A stretch of DNA of 64,000 nt from Melioribacteraceae bacterium (GTDB lineage: Bacteria > Bacteroidota > Ignavibacteria > Ignavibacteriales > Melioribacteraceae), in NCBI GenBank assembly GCA_022181065.1, contig BQMY01000079.1:1-64000 (forward strand). The letters are read 5' to 3'. A program made the position numbers and the translations under genes. Of this stretch, positions 1 to 8,485 are shown piece after piece; position 1 is the stretch's first letter, and each line of letters begins with the position of its first letter. Under the pieces are notes generated by a model, which saw nothing but the letters and a program-made list of their open reading frames with translations, made no database searches and had not been told where the DNA came from.

Positions 1-882
1 ATTGTAAACGACCTTAACGGCAGAAGCAACAACAATTTTATTTCGGAGGAAATTTTCATAGAGGATGTGCTTTTCGCTCAAAGAACTACGGATAAACTGA
101 GTGTAGTTGAAGATCATTTTATCATCCAAAAGGACTTAAGTCTGTTGTTTAATCCGGAGAACCGGCAACTAAGAGAAATCAGTGATGAGTTTGATAAGAT
201 TATTTTTAGTGATAATTCTCCCCAGTATGATTTTAACAAGGGAAAGTTTTCTATTTCGGAACCGATTGTAAACTCCCGCAAAAAATATACACTTGAGGAG
301 ATCAAATCGGCTAACCTGAGTACTCCTGATAAACTTTATCTTACATTCAAATATGAAAAGGAAGTATTCGGGCACATCAAGGAAAGATTTATAGAGATTT
401 TCGCGTTTGTGAAAGACATTAAAATCGCCCCATATCAATTCCCGAAAGCTTTTCATGGAAGCGCCGTAAACGTTAATCATCCGGTTGTGCAAATAAAAGA
501 AGAACATTCAGCTGAGTGGATTCATGAAATCTATATTTCATCCGGTATGAGCAGGACACTACTAAAACTTGCCGAGATTGAGCTCGCTTCAAATCACTCG
601 ATAATTATTATCGATGAACTTGAAAACAGCTTGGGAGCCAATTCCCTTGAGGTACTTGTCGACGAAATAAATTATAATGATTCCGATATTCAGTTTATTA
701 TCACAAGCCATCATCCGTATATCATACAAAATATTGACCCCGATACATGGCGGCTTGTGAAGCGCAACAGAAATAAGATCACAACACTCAGCGCTGAAAA
801 AATTGGCATCGGTCTTTCCAAACATGACCGTTTTTTCGAACTCCTTAATACCGACGAATTCAGATCCGGAATAGAGCAGTAA
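1..882 (+). CDS. ABC/AAA-type ATPase, C-terminal part (5' end outside window)
   Basis: The reading frame is open from the first base of the window, so this is the 3' part of a longer gene; an in-frame GTG at 67 is not needed as a start. The visible 293 residues hold the C-terminal half of an SMC/RecF/OLD-like ATPase: a signature-like segment SSGMSRTLLKLAEIE, a Walker B strand IIIIDELENSLG with the catalytic Glu, and an H-loop ITSHHPYII. The Walker A end lies upstream of the window. The stop overlaps the start of the next gene by one base (TAATG), which implies translational coupling. ATPases of this kind paired with a TOPRIM-like protein are common in anti-phage systems such as OLD, Gabija and PARIS, so a defence role is possible. 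That role is inferred from the gene pair only. Confidence 0.8.
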   Translation: MVNDLNGRSNNNFISEEIFIEDVLFAQRTTDKLSVVEDHFIIQKDLSLLFNPENRQLREISDEFDKIIFSDNSPQYDFNKGKFSISEPIVNSRKKYTLEEIKSANLSTPDKLYLTFKYEKEVFGHIKERFIEIFAFVKDIKIAPYQFPKAFHGSAVNVNHPVVQIKEEHSAEWIHEIYISSGMSRTLLKLAEIELASNHSIIIIDELENSLGANSLEVLVDEINYNDSDIQFIITSHHPYIIQNIDPDTWRLVKRNRNKITTLSAEKIGIGLSKHDRFFELLNTDEFRSGIEQ

Positions 883-1559
883 TGAATTTTTATCTTCTTA
901 CAGAAGGACGTACCGAAGAGTTGGTTTACAGATATTGGCTGACTTATATTTTCCCCGAGCTTAGACAGGTTCGTCATTTTAACCAGATTAAACAAAACAA
1001 TTTTATTGTAAAATCATCTTCCGGTTACCCATTCAGAAACTCTATTCTATATGACGCTGTCGCCACTTGCAACCGTTTTCGAAATATAGATTACCTGATC
1101 CTGATCGCGGATAGCGATGATGAGGATGTTGAATCCCGTAAAAAGTTTATAACTGATCAGTTAAAACATGAAAAAATTGTAATGGAGAGGGGAACACTAA
1201 AAATCTTCCTGCAGAAACGGTGTTTTGAAACATGGTGCCTCGGTTCGTTGTTGTATAATTCTGTTCATTCAGATAAATATAACTATCAGAAATTCGTATC
1301 TTTTTACGATGTAAGTAAAAAAGATCCGGAACTTATGGGAAAACCTCACTGGTTTCGAAAATCAAATTCTATTTTTCATTTTTACTACTTCAGGGAAATG
1401 TTGAAGCAGAAAAAGCAAAAATACGCTAAAGCTCATCCCGGTATTGTTATGAGTAAATCGTTTTTCGAGGATATTGTTGAAAGAATTGAACAGAGTGAAC
1501 ACCTGAATACTTTTCGTGAATTTTATACATTTTTGAGCGGATTAAAAAAAGTTGACTGA
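882..1559 (+). CDS. TOPRIM-like protein (RloB/DUF4276-like), partner of the ATPase
   Basis: A 225-residue soluble protein without a signal peptide. Near the N-terminus is LLTEGRTEE, matching the TOPRIM acidic motif TEGxTE. Around residues 75-80 is LIADSDDED, matching the second acidic DxD motif. At mid-protein KRCFETWCLGS resembles the conserved C-(F/R)-E-x-W segment of RloB and DUF4276 proteins. These features suggest a metal-dependent nuclease-like fold. It starts within the stop codon of the ATPase gene, so the two are probably produced together as sensor/motor plus effector. Its 3' end overlaps the start of ribD by 8 bases, so it is cotranscribed with a housekeeping operon, which is odd for a defence gene. 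Family identity is from motifs only; catalytic activity is unproven. Confidence 0.7.
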   Translation: MNFYLLTEGRTEELVYRYWLTYIFPELRQVRHFNQIKQNNFIVKSSSGYPFRNSILYDAVATCNRFRNIDYLILIADSDDEDVESRKKFITDQLKHEKIVMERGTLKIFLQKRCFETWCLGSLLYNSVHSDKYNYQKFVSFYDVSKKDPELMGKPHWFRKSNSIFHFYYFREMLKQKKQKYAKAHPGIVMSKSFFEDIVERIEQSEHLNTFREFYTFLSGLKKVD

Positions 1560-2616
1560 CCGGAATTACATAGAAAGAAGTTTCGACCTTGCATTACGCG
1601 GCAGCGGGTATGTGAGTCCCAATCCACTCGTGGGAGCTGTTATAGTTAAGGATGGTGAAGTGATATCCGAGGGGTGGCACGAAAAATATGGTGGTCCGCA
1701 CGCTGAGGCAAACGCGATTAACAATTACACGGGCGACCTCTCCGGGTCAACCCTTTACTGCAATCTCGAACCTTGCTGCCATACAAATAAAAAGACACCA
1801 CCATGCGCACCACTAATTATCTCTTCGGGAATTAAACGTGTTGTTATATCGAACCTTGACCCAAACCCCGAAGTTGCCGGCAAAGGTGTTTCCATGATGC
1901 AAGAATCCGGAATTGAAGTTGTCTCCGGAATTCTGGAGGAAAAAGGAAACGAACTCAACCGTTTTTTCTTCAAACATATAAAAACAAAGCAGCCTTATGT
2001 TTCTCTTAAGATCGCAGCTTCTCTTGACGGATTTATATCTACCGGGCGGGATGTGCAGACATGGCTTACAGGAAGTGAAAGCAAAAAGTACGTGCACAGC
2101 CTCAGAGCTTCTTACGATGCTGTTCTTGTTGGCGCTAGTACCGTAAAGGTTGATAACCCGAAATTAAATGTGCGCGAAACGGAAGGTAGAAACCCGATTA
2201 AAATTGTGGTTGACGGCAACCTATCAATAAATCCCGATGTTTCGTTAATTAGTGAAGAGCCGGAAAAACTGATTATCTACACCTCGGAGAATTCTAATCC
2301 GGATAAAATATCAAAATTGAGAAAAATGGGTGTAACGGTTGTTCCGGTTTCTTCAAATAGAGATAGCACTCTCGAACTTGCTAAAGTAGTTGCTGATATT
2401 GGTTCACGAGGACTTTCATCCCTTTTGGTCGAAGGGGGTGCAAACATCTTTTCTCAATTTGTGGCATCCGATTTGTTTGACGATATTCACCTGCTTACAG
2501 CTCCGGTTTTGCTGGGAAGCGGTCTCAATTTTGCGCCATTAAAAAACCGAAAAGAACTTAAAATTAAACGAAGCCAAAAAATTGGCGAAGATCAATTACT
2601 TCTGCTTACAAAATGA
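1552..2616 (+). CDS. ribD: Bifunctional riboflavin deaminase/reductase RibD
   Basis: Catalyses two successive steps of riboflavin synthesis: deamination of 2,5-diamino-6-ribosylamino-pyrimidinone 5'-phosphate, then reduction of the ribosyl side chain with NADPH. The N-terminal half is a zinc cytidine-deaminase fold: H50-A-E52 supplies a zinc ligand and the catalytic Glu, and PCC (74-76) with C85 supplies the remaining ligands. From about residue 145 the reductase domain begins (KIAASLDGFIST), with the late motif LLVEGGANIFSQF. At 354 residues it is of normal length. The chosen start is TTG at 1552, overlapping the upstream gene by 8 bases; no closer ATG would keep the N-terminal helix. First enzyme gene of a rib operon running to 5048. 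Confidence 0.95.
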   Translation: MTDRNYIERSFDLALRGSGYVSPNPLVGAVIVKDGEVISEGWHEKYGGPHAEANAINNYTGDLSGSTLYCNLEPCCHTNKKTPPCAPLIISSGIKRVVISNLDPNPEVAGKGVSMMQESGIEVVSGILEEKGNELNRFFFKHIKTKQPYVSLKIAASLDGFISTGRDVQTWLTGSESKKYVHSLRASYDAVLVGASTVKVDNPKLNVRETEGRNPIKIVVDGNLSINPDVSLISEEPEKLIIYTSENSNPDKISKLRKMGVTVVPVSSNRDSTLELAKVVADIGSRGLSSLLVEGGANIFSQFVASDLFDDIHLLTAPVLLGSGLNFAPLKNRKELKIKRSQKIGEDQLLLLTK

Positions 2617-2664
2617 CACTCTTTTAGTAATGATTTCATAAACTTTTTTTAATAGATTTACATT

Positions 2665-3309
2665 ATGTTCACAGGTTTGGTTGAAGAAACCGGAAAAATA
2701 TTAAATATAACATCGATCGGCGGTGGCAAAAGAATATCTTTCAGCGCGTCTAAAGTTCTTGAGGACTCGAAAATTGATGATTCAATCTGCGTAAATGGTG
2801 TGTGTCTAACCGTTGTAGGTATAGACAGTTCCTCCTTTACCGCTGAGGCTGTAGGTGAAACATTGGTTAAGTCCACATTGAGCAACGCGAAATCTGGTGA
2901 TATTGTCAATCTGGAACGTTCCGTGCGTTTGATGGATCGTCTTGGCGGTCATCTTGTGCAGGGGCATGTTACCGGCACAGGTACAATCACCAATATTACC
3001 AACTATGGTGAAAATTATTATTTAGAGGTTGAACTTCCGACCGGCTCTGAAAAATATGTAATTGACGAAGGTTCTGTTGCGATTGATGGTATAAGTCTTA
3101 CTGTAGCAAAGGTAAACGGCAGAAAAATAACACTTTCTGTTATTCCGCATACCTGGAAGGTTACTTCGCTAAATGGTAAATCGACCGGCGCAAAAGTTAA
3201 CATAGAAGTTGATGTAATAGCAAAATATATTGAGAAATTATTAACTTCCGGTAAACCCGGAAATACACAGTCCTTTTCATCAGACTGGTTTAAAGAAATG
3301 GGATATTGA
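2665..3309 (+). CDS. ribE: Riboflavin synthase, alpha subunit
   Basis: Dismutates two molecules of 6,7-dimethyl-8-ribityllumazine to riboflavin and the pyrimidinedione. The protein has the characteristic N-terminus [10 protein letters not shown] and two homologous lumazine-binding barrels, residues about 1-90 and 95-190. The second barrel opens with [13 protein letters not shown], and both contain the DGxSLT / NGVCLT type motif. The 214-residue length is normal for the family. It follows ribD after 48 bases and precedes ribBA by one base, so it sits centrally in the operon. RibH, encoded downstream, makes its substrate and would form the capsid that often houses this enzyme. Confidence 0.96.
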   Translation: MFTGLVEETGKILNITSIGGGKRISFSASKVLEDSKIDDSICVNGVCLTVVGIDSSSFTAEAVGETLVKSTLSNAKSGDIVNLERSVRLMDRLGGHLVQGHVTGTGTITNITNYGENYYLEVELPTGSEKYVIDEGSVAIDGISLTVAKVNGRKITLSVIPHTWKVTSLNGKSTGAKVNIEVDVIAKYIEKLLTSGKPGNTQSFSSDWFKEMGY

Positions 3310-3310
3310 T

Positions 3311-4567
3311 ATGTTAGATATAAATTCCGGTCTTTCCAACCGGACATTTGATACGATTGAAGATGCGATTACCGATATTAAAAAAGGTAAGATGGTCATC
3401 GTTGTGGATGATGCGGATCGTGAAAACGAAGGCGATATCATTATGGCCTCGGAACTCGCTACACCCGAAGCTATAAATTTTATCACCAGGGAAGCACGCG
3501 GAATGGTGTGCGTTTCTATTTCTGAAGAGACAGCCCACAGACTTGACCTTAATTATATGGTTGAGAAAAATACGGCATTACACCAAACACCTTTTACCGT
3601 TTCTGTTGATTACATGCACGGTACCACTACAGGTATATCAGCGTTTGATCGCGCTAAAACGATACTGGCTCTTGCCGACACAAATTCCAAAGAGAGTGAT
3701 TTCGCAAGACCTGGTCATATATTCCCCCTAGTAGCAAGAAAAGAAGGGGTTCTTAGACGAGCGGGACATACAGAGGCTGCCGCCGATCTTGCTGAGCTTG
3801 CCGGACTGAAACCTTCCGGGGTATTGTGCGAAATTCTGCATGAAGATGGCACTATGGCTCGTGTGCCTCAACTCCTTGAATTCGCAAAAAAACATAATCT
3901 TAAAATGATCACCATAGCCGACCTTATTGAATTCAGGCAGAACCGCGAAAAGCTTGTCAGGTGCAAGGTGAAGGTTGATCTGCCTTCCGACCATGGAAAT
4001 TTCAAGTTACATCTTTACGAAAATATTCTTGACCCCAACGATAACTCTATGGCGCTGGTAAAAGGTGATGTTTCAACCAATGAACCTGTGCTTGTAAGAG
4101 TCCACTCGGAATGTTTCACCGGTGATGTTCTCGGTTCTCATAGATGCGACTGCGGCGACCAACTCCATAAAGCTATGCAGATGGTTGAGGCAGAAGGCAG
4201 GGGTGTAGTACTCTATATGCGTCAGGAAGGACGAGGTATCGGACTCGTTAATAAACTACTCGCCTATCATCTTCAGGAGAGAGGGCGTGATACTGTGGAG
4301 GCGAATGAAGAGCTGGGATTTAAATCAGATTTACGCGAATATGGTATTGGCGCCCAGATATTGAAAGACCTTGGTATTTCCAAATTGCGCCTGATGACCA
4401 ACAATCCGCAGAAAATTATCGGCTTGCGTGGATACGGGCTCGAAATTGTTGAGCGAATACCGATTGAGGTTCAACCAAATGAAAGTAACCAGTTTTATCT
4501 TCAGACTAAAAAAGAGAAGATGGGACATTTATTTGAAAAAGCAATTTTTGAACATGGAATGAAATGA
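3311..4567 (+). CDS. ribBA: Bifunctional DHBP synthase / GTP cyclohydrolase II
   Basis: Supplies both precursors of riboflavin. The N-terminal domain (about 1-215) is 3,4-dihydroxy-2-butanone-4-phosphate synthase, with the acidic metal site [10 protein letters not shown], the segment [12 protein letters not shown] and the EDGTMAR motif. The C-terminal domain (about 220-418) is GTP cyclohydrolase II, with zinc-binding cysteines in SHRCDCGDQ and the conserved RQEGRGIGL. Neither domain lacks an obvious key residue, so both activities are expected. The ATG lies one base after the ribE stop, implying translational coupling. Fusion of RibB and RibA is common in Bacteroidota, Chlorobiota and many other bacteria. 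Confidence 0.96.
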   Translation: MLDINSGLSNRTFDTIEDAITDIKKGKMVIVVDDADRENEGDIIMASELATPEAINFITREARGMVCVSISEETAHRLDLNYMVEKNTALHQTPFTVSVDYMHGTTTGISAFDRAKTILALADTNSKESDFARPGHIFPLVARKEGVLRRAGHTEAAADLAELAGLKPSGVLCEILHEDGTMARVPQLLEFAKKHNLKMITIADLIEFRQNREKLVRCKVKVDLPSDHGNFKLHLYENILDPNDNSMALVKGDVSTNEPVLVRVHSECFTGDVLGSHRCDCGDQLHKAMQMVEAEGRGVVLYMRQEGRGIGLVNKLLAYHLQERGRDTVEANEELGFKSDLREYGIGAQILKDLGISKLRLMTNNPQKIIGLRGYGLEIVERIPIEVQPNESNQFYLQTKKEKMGHLFEKAIFEHGMK

Positions 4568-4583
4568 TTAACGGAGGATTATA

Positions 4584-5048
4584 ATGCCCAATACAATTCA
4601 GGGGATTCTCAACGCTAAAAATAAAAAGTTTGGTATTGTTGTTGGCAGATTTAACGAATTTATATCAAACAAACTTCTTTCAGGCTCCATTGATTGTCTT
4701 GAAAGACACGAGTGTGATACAAATGATATCACTGTAACATGGGTACCGGGCGCATTTGAAATTCCGCTGGTAGCTAAAAAAATGGCAGAAACCAAAAAAT
4801 ATGATGCCGTAATTTGCCTCGGTGCGGTTATTCGCGGTTCAACCCCGCATTTCGATTACGTCGCCGCGGAAGTCTCAAAAGGAGTTGCACATGTTGGTCT
4901 CGATACAGATGTACCGGTAATTTTCGGGGTTATAACTTCCGATACAATAGAGCAGGCAATAGAAAGAGCCGGAACTAAAGCAGGTAACAAAGGCTGGGAT
5001 GCCGCTCTGACCGCCATCGAGATGTCTGATCTGATGAAGAAGATTTAA
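4584..5048 (+). CDS. ribH: 6,7-dimethyl-8-ribityllumazine synthase
   Basis: Condenses the 5-amino-6-ribitylamino-uracil from RibD and GTP cyclohydrolase II with dihydroxybutanone phosphate to give lumazine. Diagnostic segments are the substrate-binding RFNEFIS near residue 23, VPGAFEIPL near 55, the phosphate/ribityl site [16 protein letters not shown] near 80 with the proton-relay His, and the GVIT strand. At 154 residues it has the usual length of this icosahedral enzyme. An AGGAGG-like ribosome-binding site (cggaggatt) lies just upstream of the ATG. It is the last gene of the rib operon and is followed after 28 bases by a hairpin terminator. Confidence 0.97.
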   Translation: MPNTIQGILNAKNKKFGIVVGRFNEFISNKLLSGSIDCLERHECDTNDITVTWVPGAFEIPLVAKKMAETKKYDAVICLGAVIRGSTPHFDYVAAEVSKGVAHVGLDTDVPVIFGVITSDTIEQAIERAGTKAGNKGWDAALTAIEMSDLMKKI

Positions 5049-5076
5049 CCGATCATACAATTTTTTCCTATCCTCA

Positions 5077-5106
5077 TGCCCGAGTCCATCGGGCATTTTG
5101 TTTTTA
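5077..5106 (+). terminator. Rho-independent terminator of the rib operon, derived from a repeat
   Basis: A perfect 7-bp stem TGCCCGA / TCGGGCA with a GTCCA loop is followed by TTTTGTTTTT. It lies 28 bases after the ribH stop. The stem has the same core as the dispersed palindrome at 63710-63753 (CATGCCCGA ... TCGGGCATGAC), so the terminator appears to be a short copy of that repeat. Confidence 0.8.
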
Positions 5107-5111
5107 AGGAA

Positions 5112-5156
5112 TAGATTTCCGCCCCACCTAAGGTGGGTGAATTTCGCGGAAATGAC
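5112..5156. repeat. Nested intergenic palindrome
   Basis: The outer arms ATTTCCGC (5115-5122) and GCGGAAAT (5146-5153) enclose an inner palindrome CCCACCT-A-AGGTGGG (5123-5137) plus a TGAATTTC spacer. The ends (TAGATTTCC ... GGAAATGACA) match, in reverse orientation, the element at 63946-63984. The inner core resembles that of the element at 63710-63753. It belongs to a family of REP-like modular palindromes scattered in this window. The stretch from 5157 to 5266 shows nothing recognisable. Confidence 0.75.
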
Positions 5157-5266
5157 AAACTAATGCCTCAAAGTCATACTCGAGAACGCGCGTATCCAGT
5201 TTTTGGGAGCATATTGACTCTCCTGACTTTTATAAGTTTTAGTCAACCTATTTCAGGACGAGACGA

Positions 5267-5302
5267 CAAAAAAAAGCCCCGAATTTTGTTCGGGGCTTTT
5301 TT
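5267..5302. terminator. Bidirectional hairpin terminator
   Basis: An A-run is followed by GCCCCGAA (5276-5283), loop TTTTG, TTCGGGGC (5289-5296) and a T-run. The stem is perfect, and A and T tracts on the two sides let it act on both strands. It is placed to end the minus-strand lipoprotein gene that stops at 5322, and would also stop read-through from the rib operon. Confidence 0.85.
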
Positions 5303-5321
5303 GATTAAGATAAATCACAAA

Positions 5322-5681
5322 CTATTTTGTCAATTCTTTACATTTTTCATCGAATTGCGCGCGGTCGATTTTACCTTCTTTGAACTCATCATAGTACTCA
5401 TGTACTTTTTGTTTTCTGGAGTCACGTTCTTCCGCAGTAATTTTTTGTTCGTCAGCCATTTTGTTTAATGTAGAAAGATGTGGCAGGCAGCATTCCATTT
5501 TCTGTTTGTCACCTTTAACTGCATTGTAGTCGTCTATTGTACCTGTACCGGTTTCCTTATTTACATAGTTTTCTGCTGCTTCCTGAGCTTTTGCCATTCC
5601 ATCTTTTGCTAATTTCTGCACTGCATCACAACCTGTTAACGCAAAAAACGCAACCATTAAAAATACGATTACTTTTTTCAT
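5322..5681 (-). CDS. Small hypothetical lipoprotein
   Basis: A 119-residue protein with a lipoprotein signal peptide: a Lys-Lys N-terminus, a hydrophobic core of about 14 residues and a lipobox ALTG-C at Cys18. The mature part is highly charged and mostly helical by composition, rich in Lys, Glu and Ala, with a Cys-Cys pair near the middle and one further Cys near the C-terminus. I recognise no domain. The ATG is preceded by a purine-rich GGGAGA site. It is a single-gene unit, ended by the strong terminator at 5267-5302, with the TonB receptor gene divergent from it. It is probably anchored in a membrane and periplasmic; the function is unknown. Confidence 0.75.
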   Translation of the reverse strand: MKKVIVFLMVAFFALTGCDAVQKLAKDGMAKAQEAAENYVNKETGTGTIDDYNAVKGDKQKMECCLPHLSTLNKMADEQKITAEERDSRKQKVHEYYDEFKEGKIDRAQFDEKCKELTK

Positions 5682-5893
5682 TTTATCTCCCTTATCAAGA
5701 TATTAGTATCCCGAAATAATTTAAATTCAAATGATTATATTCCGGATTAATTATTTTTATTTCGTAATTAAATATATGGATATTTATTCTTGAATATCAA
5801 CTATAAAGACCTTTATGTAGCCTTTAAATTTTTGTTAATTATTAAACTTTTTTCCACTAAATTTTGTCTTTAAAAGAAAAATGAAAGGGATAC

Positions 5894-8311
5894 ATGCAGA
5901 TTAAATATTCAACTATTTTAGCTTTAATTTTTCTCTCTGTTTCTATTTCGGTTTTTGCCAGGGAAACATTGACAGGAAACATTATGATGGGAAAAGTTAT
6001 CGATGCCAATACCGGGTCAAATCTTGAATTCGCGAATATTATTGTTCAGGATACCAATTTTGAACAGGTTAAAGGAACTGTTACAGGTACTGATGGTACA
6101 TTTATTATCGGGGGACTTGATGATGGTACTTACCACCTTAAAATCAGTTATATAGGTTATGAACCTGATTCGCTGATGAACATTAAACTTGCCGGTAATA
6201 AAAGAATGAGATTGGGAGAGTTCAAACTTTCTCAGATTACCTACAGCACTGATGATGTGGTTGTCAGTAGCGAACGTGCTCCGATATCATATGAAATTGA
6301 TAAAAAGGTCATCAATGTAAGTGAGCAGTTTACAGCTAGTTCCGGCTCGGCTGTTGATGTACTCGAAAATGTTCCTTCTGTTAATGTGGATATTGAAGGT
6401 AATGTTAGTTTGCGCGGAAGCAGCAGTTTTACTGTTCTTATTGATGGACGACCTACAATCATGGACGCCGCCGACGCGCTTGAGCAAATTCCCGCGGCAA
6501 CTATTGAAAATATAGAGATCATTACTAATCCGTCGGCAAAGTATAATCCTGAAGGTACTGCCGGTATTATCAATATTGTTATGAAAAAGCAGGAAAGATC
6601 TGGTATGTCCGCTATTGTTGAACTAAATGGCGGATTAAATGAGAAGTATGGTGTTGAGTCTTTGTTCGATTACAAAACACAGGAATACGACTGGAAAGTA
6701 AACGTTGGCTACAGTAATCGCTTTTTTGATATGGATGATGTATCAGAACGAAGAACTACAACCGGAGGAATAACTTCTTACATTAACTCTGACGGCGGCT
6801 CTGAAAGGGGAAGAAAAAGATTTAATATTGAAACTGAATTTACCCTGTTCCCCGCATCTAATAATATTGTTACATTTGGCGGTCAATACAGAACAGGAGA
6901 GTCTTTAAGAAATTCAGCTCTAAACTACAATGAATGGACTTCGGACGATCCCGTTATCAATTTTTTCCGCAGTTCAAATGATAGATTTCGCTCTCGAAAT
7001 TCTGCCGAAATTTTTGGAAACTACCTGCACAAATTTGGTGCAAACGGACATCAGATCATGACCGAGTTTGAGATAGAATATGACGAAGGTGATGAAGAAA
7101 CCACAAATGAATTGTACCTCGGAAGTGATATCAGTGAAGGTAAAATATCCACCGAAAAAGGTCCCGGAAGAGAACTTCAATTTAAGTCTGATTATACTCT
7201 TCCTCTTGGTGAAGATTCAAAATTTGAGGCCGGTTATCAGATGGAGATGGAGTTTTCAGATGATAATACAGGCTCATACGATTACAATACCACAACAAAT
7301 CAATATGATTATCAGGCTCAATTCAGTCGTCAAACCCGTTATGATAAAAGGGAGCACGCGGTTTATTCCATGTACGCTGGTAAACTTGGAGCTTTTGGAT
7401 ATCAAACCGGTTTAAGGGGTGAATATACAGGTAGAAAAATTGAAGTTGTAGAACAGAATCAGATATTCGAAATAGACAGGTTCGACCTCTTTCCATCCGT
7501 TCATATGTCTTATGAAATTGTCAAAGATCACCAGTTAATGGGTAGTTACACCAGAAGAATAAACAGACCGCGCGGCTGGAATCTTGAACCGTTCGAAACC
7601 TGGGTTGACGCTTATAATGTTCGTAAGGGTAATCCGGCACTTGAACCCGAGTTTGTTAACTCATACGAGTTTGGCTACCAGACATTCATCGGTAAAAGTA
7701 TATTATCAGCAGAAACATATTTCCGCGAATCAAACAACAAAATTGAAAGAATCCGTACAACATATTCTCCCGGTGTTTCTCTTATGACATTCGAAAATGT
7801 TGGTAAAGATTATTCGCTCGGAACAGAATTGATGATTAACTTCGATCCTTTACAAAAATGGAATGTCAACCTGATGGGCAATATCTATAACTATAAGGTA
7901 GAAGGTGCCTTGAATGGTCAGGATTTTTCAAGGGAAAGTACCAACTGGGATTTGCGTTTCAATAACTCAATTCGCTTCAGCAAATCGACAATGCTGCAAT
8001 TCAATCTGATGTATAATAGTCCGTCGGTTTCATCTCAGGGTGAACGTGAAGGATTTTTCCATACAAATGTTGCGATACGGCATGATCTGTTCGACCGTAT
8101 GATCACTGCTGTACTGCAGATAAGAGATGTTCTTGGAACAGCCGAATATAAATTCACGACGGTATCAGACGGGTATTACGATTTCCGTCATGTAACACGA
8201 GAAAGTCCGATTGTTATGTTGAATATCAAATTTAACTTCAACAATTACAAGGACAGAAATCGCGGACGTGATGGAGGCGGTGATATGATGGGTGGTGAAG
8301 ACGACTTTTAG
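5894..8311 (+). CDS. TonB-dependent outer-membrane receptor with carboxypeptidase-like N-terminal domain
   Basis: An 805-residue secreted protein with a signal peptide ending near SVFA. Residues about 28-110 form a carboxypeptidase-regulatory-like beta-sandwich (GKVIDANTGSNLEFANIIVQD ending ...ISYIGYEPD). Residues about 120-225 form a plug with the segments VLENVPSVNVD and GNVSLRGSSSFTVLIDGRP. The rest, to the C-terminus, is a beta-barrel of the outer-membrane beta-barrel (OMP_b-brl_3) type. The C-terminus has an unusual Arg/Gly/Asp-rich tail rather than a terminal aromatic residue. Such receptors import siderophores, glycans or peptides, or act as signalling receptors; the substrate cannot be told here. 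The upstream 200 bases are very AT-rich and contain TAAATTTTG, resembling a Bacteroidota -7 box. No SusD-like partner is adjacent. Confidence 0.88.
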   Translation: MQIKYSTILALIFLSVSISVFARETLTGNIMMGKVIDANTGSNLEFANIIVQDTNFEQVKGTVTGTDGTFIIGGLDDGTYHLKISYIGYEPDSLMNIKLAGNKRMRLGEFKLSQITYSTDDVVVSSERAPISYEIDKKVINVSEQFTASSGSAVDVLENVPSVNVDIEGNVSLRGSSSFTVLIDGRPTIMDAADALEQIPAATIENIEIITNPSAKYNPEGTAGIINIVMKKQERSGMSAIVELNGGLNEKYGVESLFDYKTQEYDWKVNVGYSNRFFDMDDVSERRTTTGGITSYINSDGGSERGRKRFNIETEFTLFPASNNIVTFGGQYRTGESLRNSALNYNEWTSDDPVINFFRSSNDRFRSRNSAEIFGNYLHKFGANGHQIMTEFEIEYDEGDEETTNELYLGSDISEGKISTEKGPGRELQFKSDYTLPLGEDSKFEAGYQMEMEFSDDNTGSYDYNTTTNQYDYQAQFSRQTRYDKREHAVYSMYAGKLGAFGYQTGLRGEYTGRKIEVVEQNQIFEIDRFDLFPSVHMSYEIVKDHQLMGSYTRRINRPRGWNLEPFETWVDAYNVRKGNPALEPEFVNSYEFGYQTFIGKSILSAETYFRESNNKIERIRTTYSPGVSLMTFENVGKDYSLGTELMINFDPLQKWNVNLMGNIYNYKVEGALNGQDFSRESTNWDLRFNNSIRFSKSTMLQFNLMYNSPSVSSQGEREGFFHTNVAIRHDLFDRMITAVLQIRDVLGTAEYKFTTVSDGYYDFRHVTRESPIVMLNIKFNFNNYKDRNRGRDGGGDMMGGEDDF

Positions 8312-8316
8312 CGTGA

Positions 8317-8354
8317 ATAAAAAAGGGGATACCCGAACCGGATGGTATCCCCTT
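8317..8354 (-). terminator. Hairpin terminator between convergent genes
   Basis: AAGGGGATACC (8323-8333) pairs perfectly with GGTATCCCCTT (8344-8354) around a 10-base loop. A run of A at 8319-8324 becomes a T-tract on the minus strand. It therefore suits the amidohydrolase transcript from the minus strand, about 130 bases past its stop, and may also slow transcription from the receptor gene. Confidence 0.7.
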
Positions 8355-8485
8355 AAAGCGCAATTTAACGCGCATAGGTCGGATTCAATACTGTCATCAA
8401 GCTATCTGTTTCCGAATTTCAAAATGACTTACAGCAAGATATCCAATCATCCCCATGCGTTCAAACCAATAATAGTTGACCTAAA

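Noticed and set aside
5133-5468. A plus-strand frame of 111 codons
   Set aside because: It runs through a palindromic repeat, a terminator and the antisense of the lipoprotein gene; no start signal.
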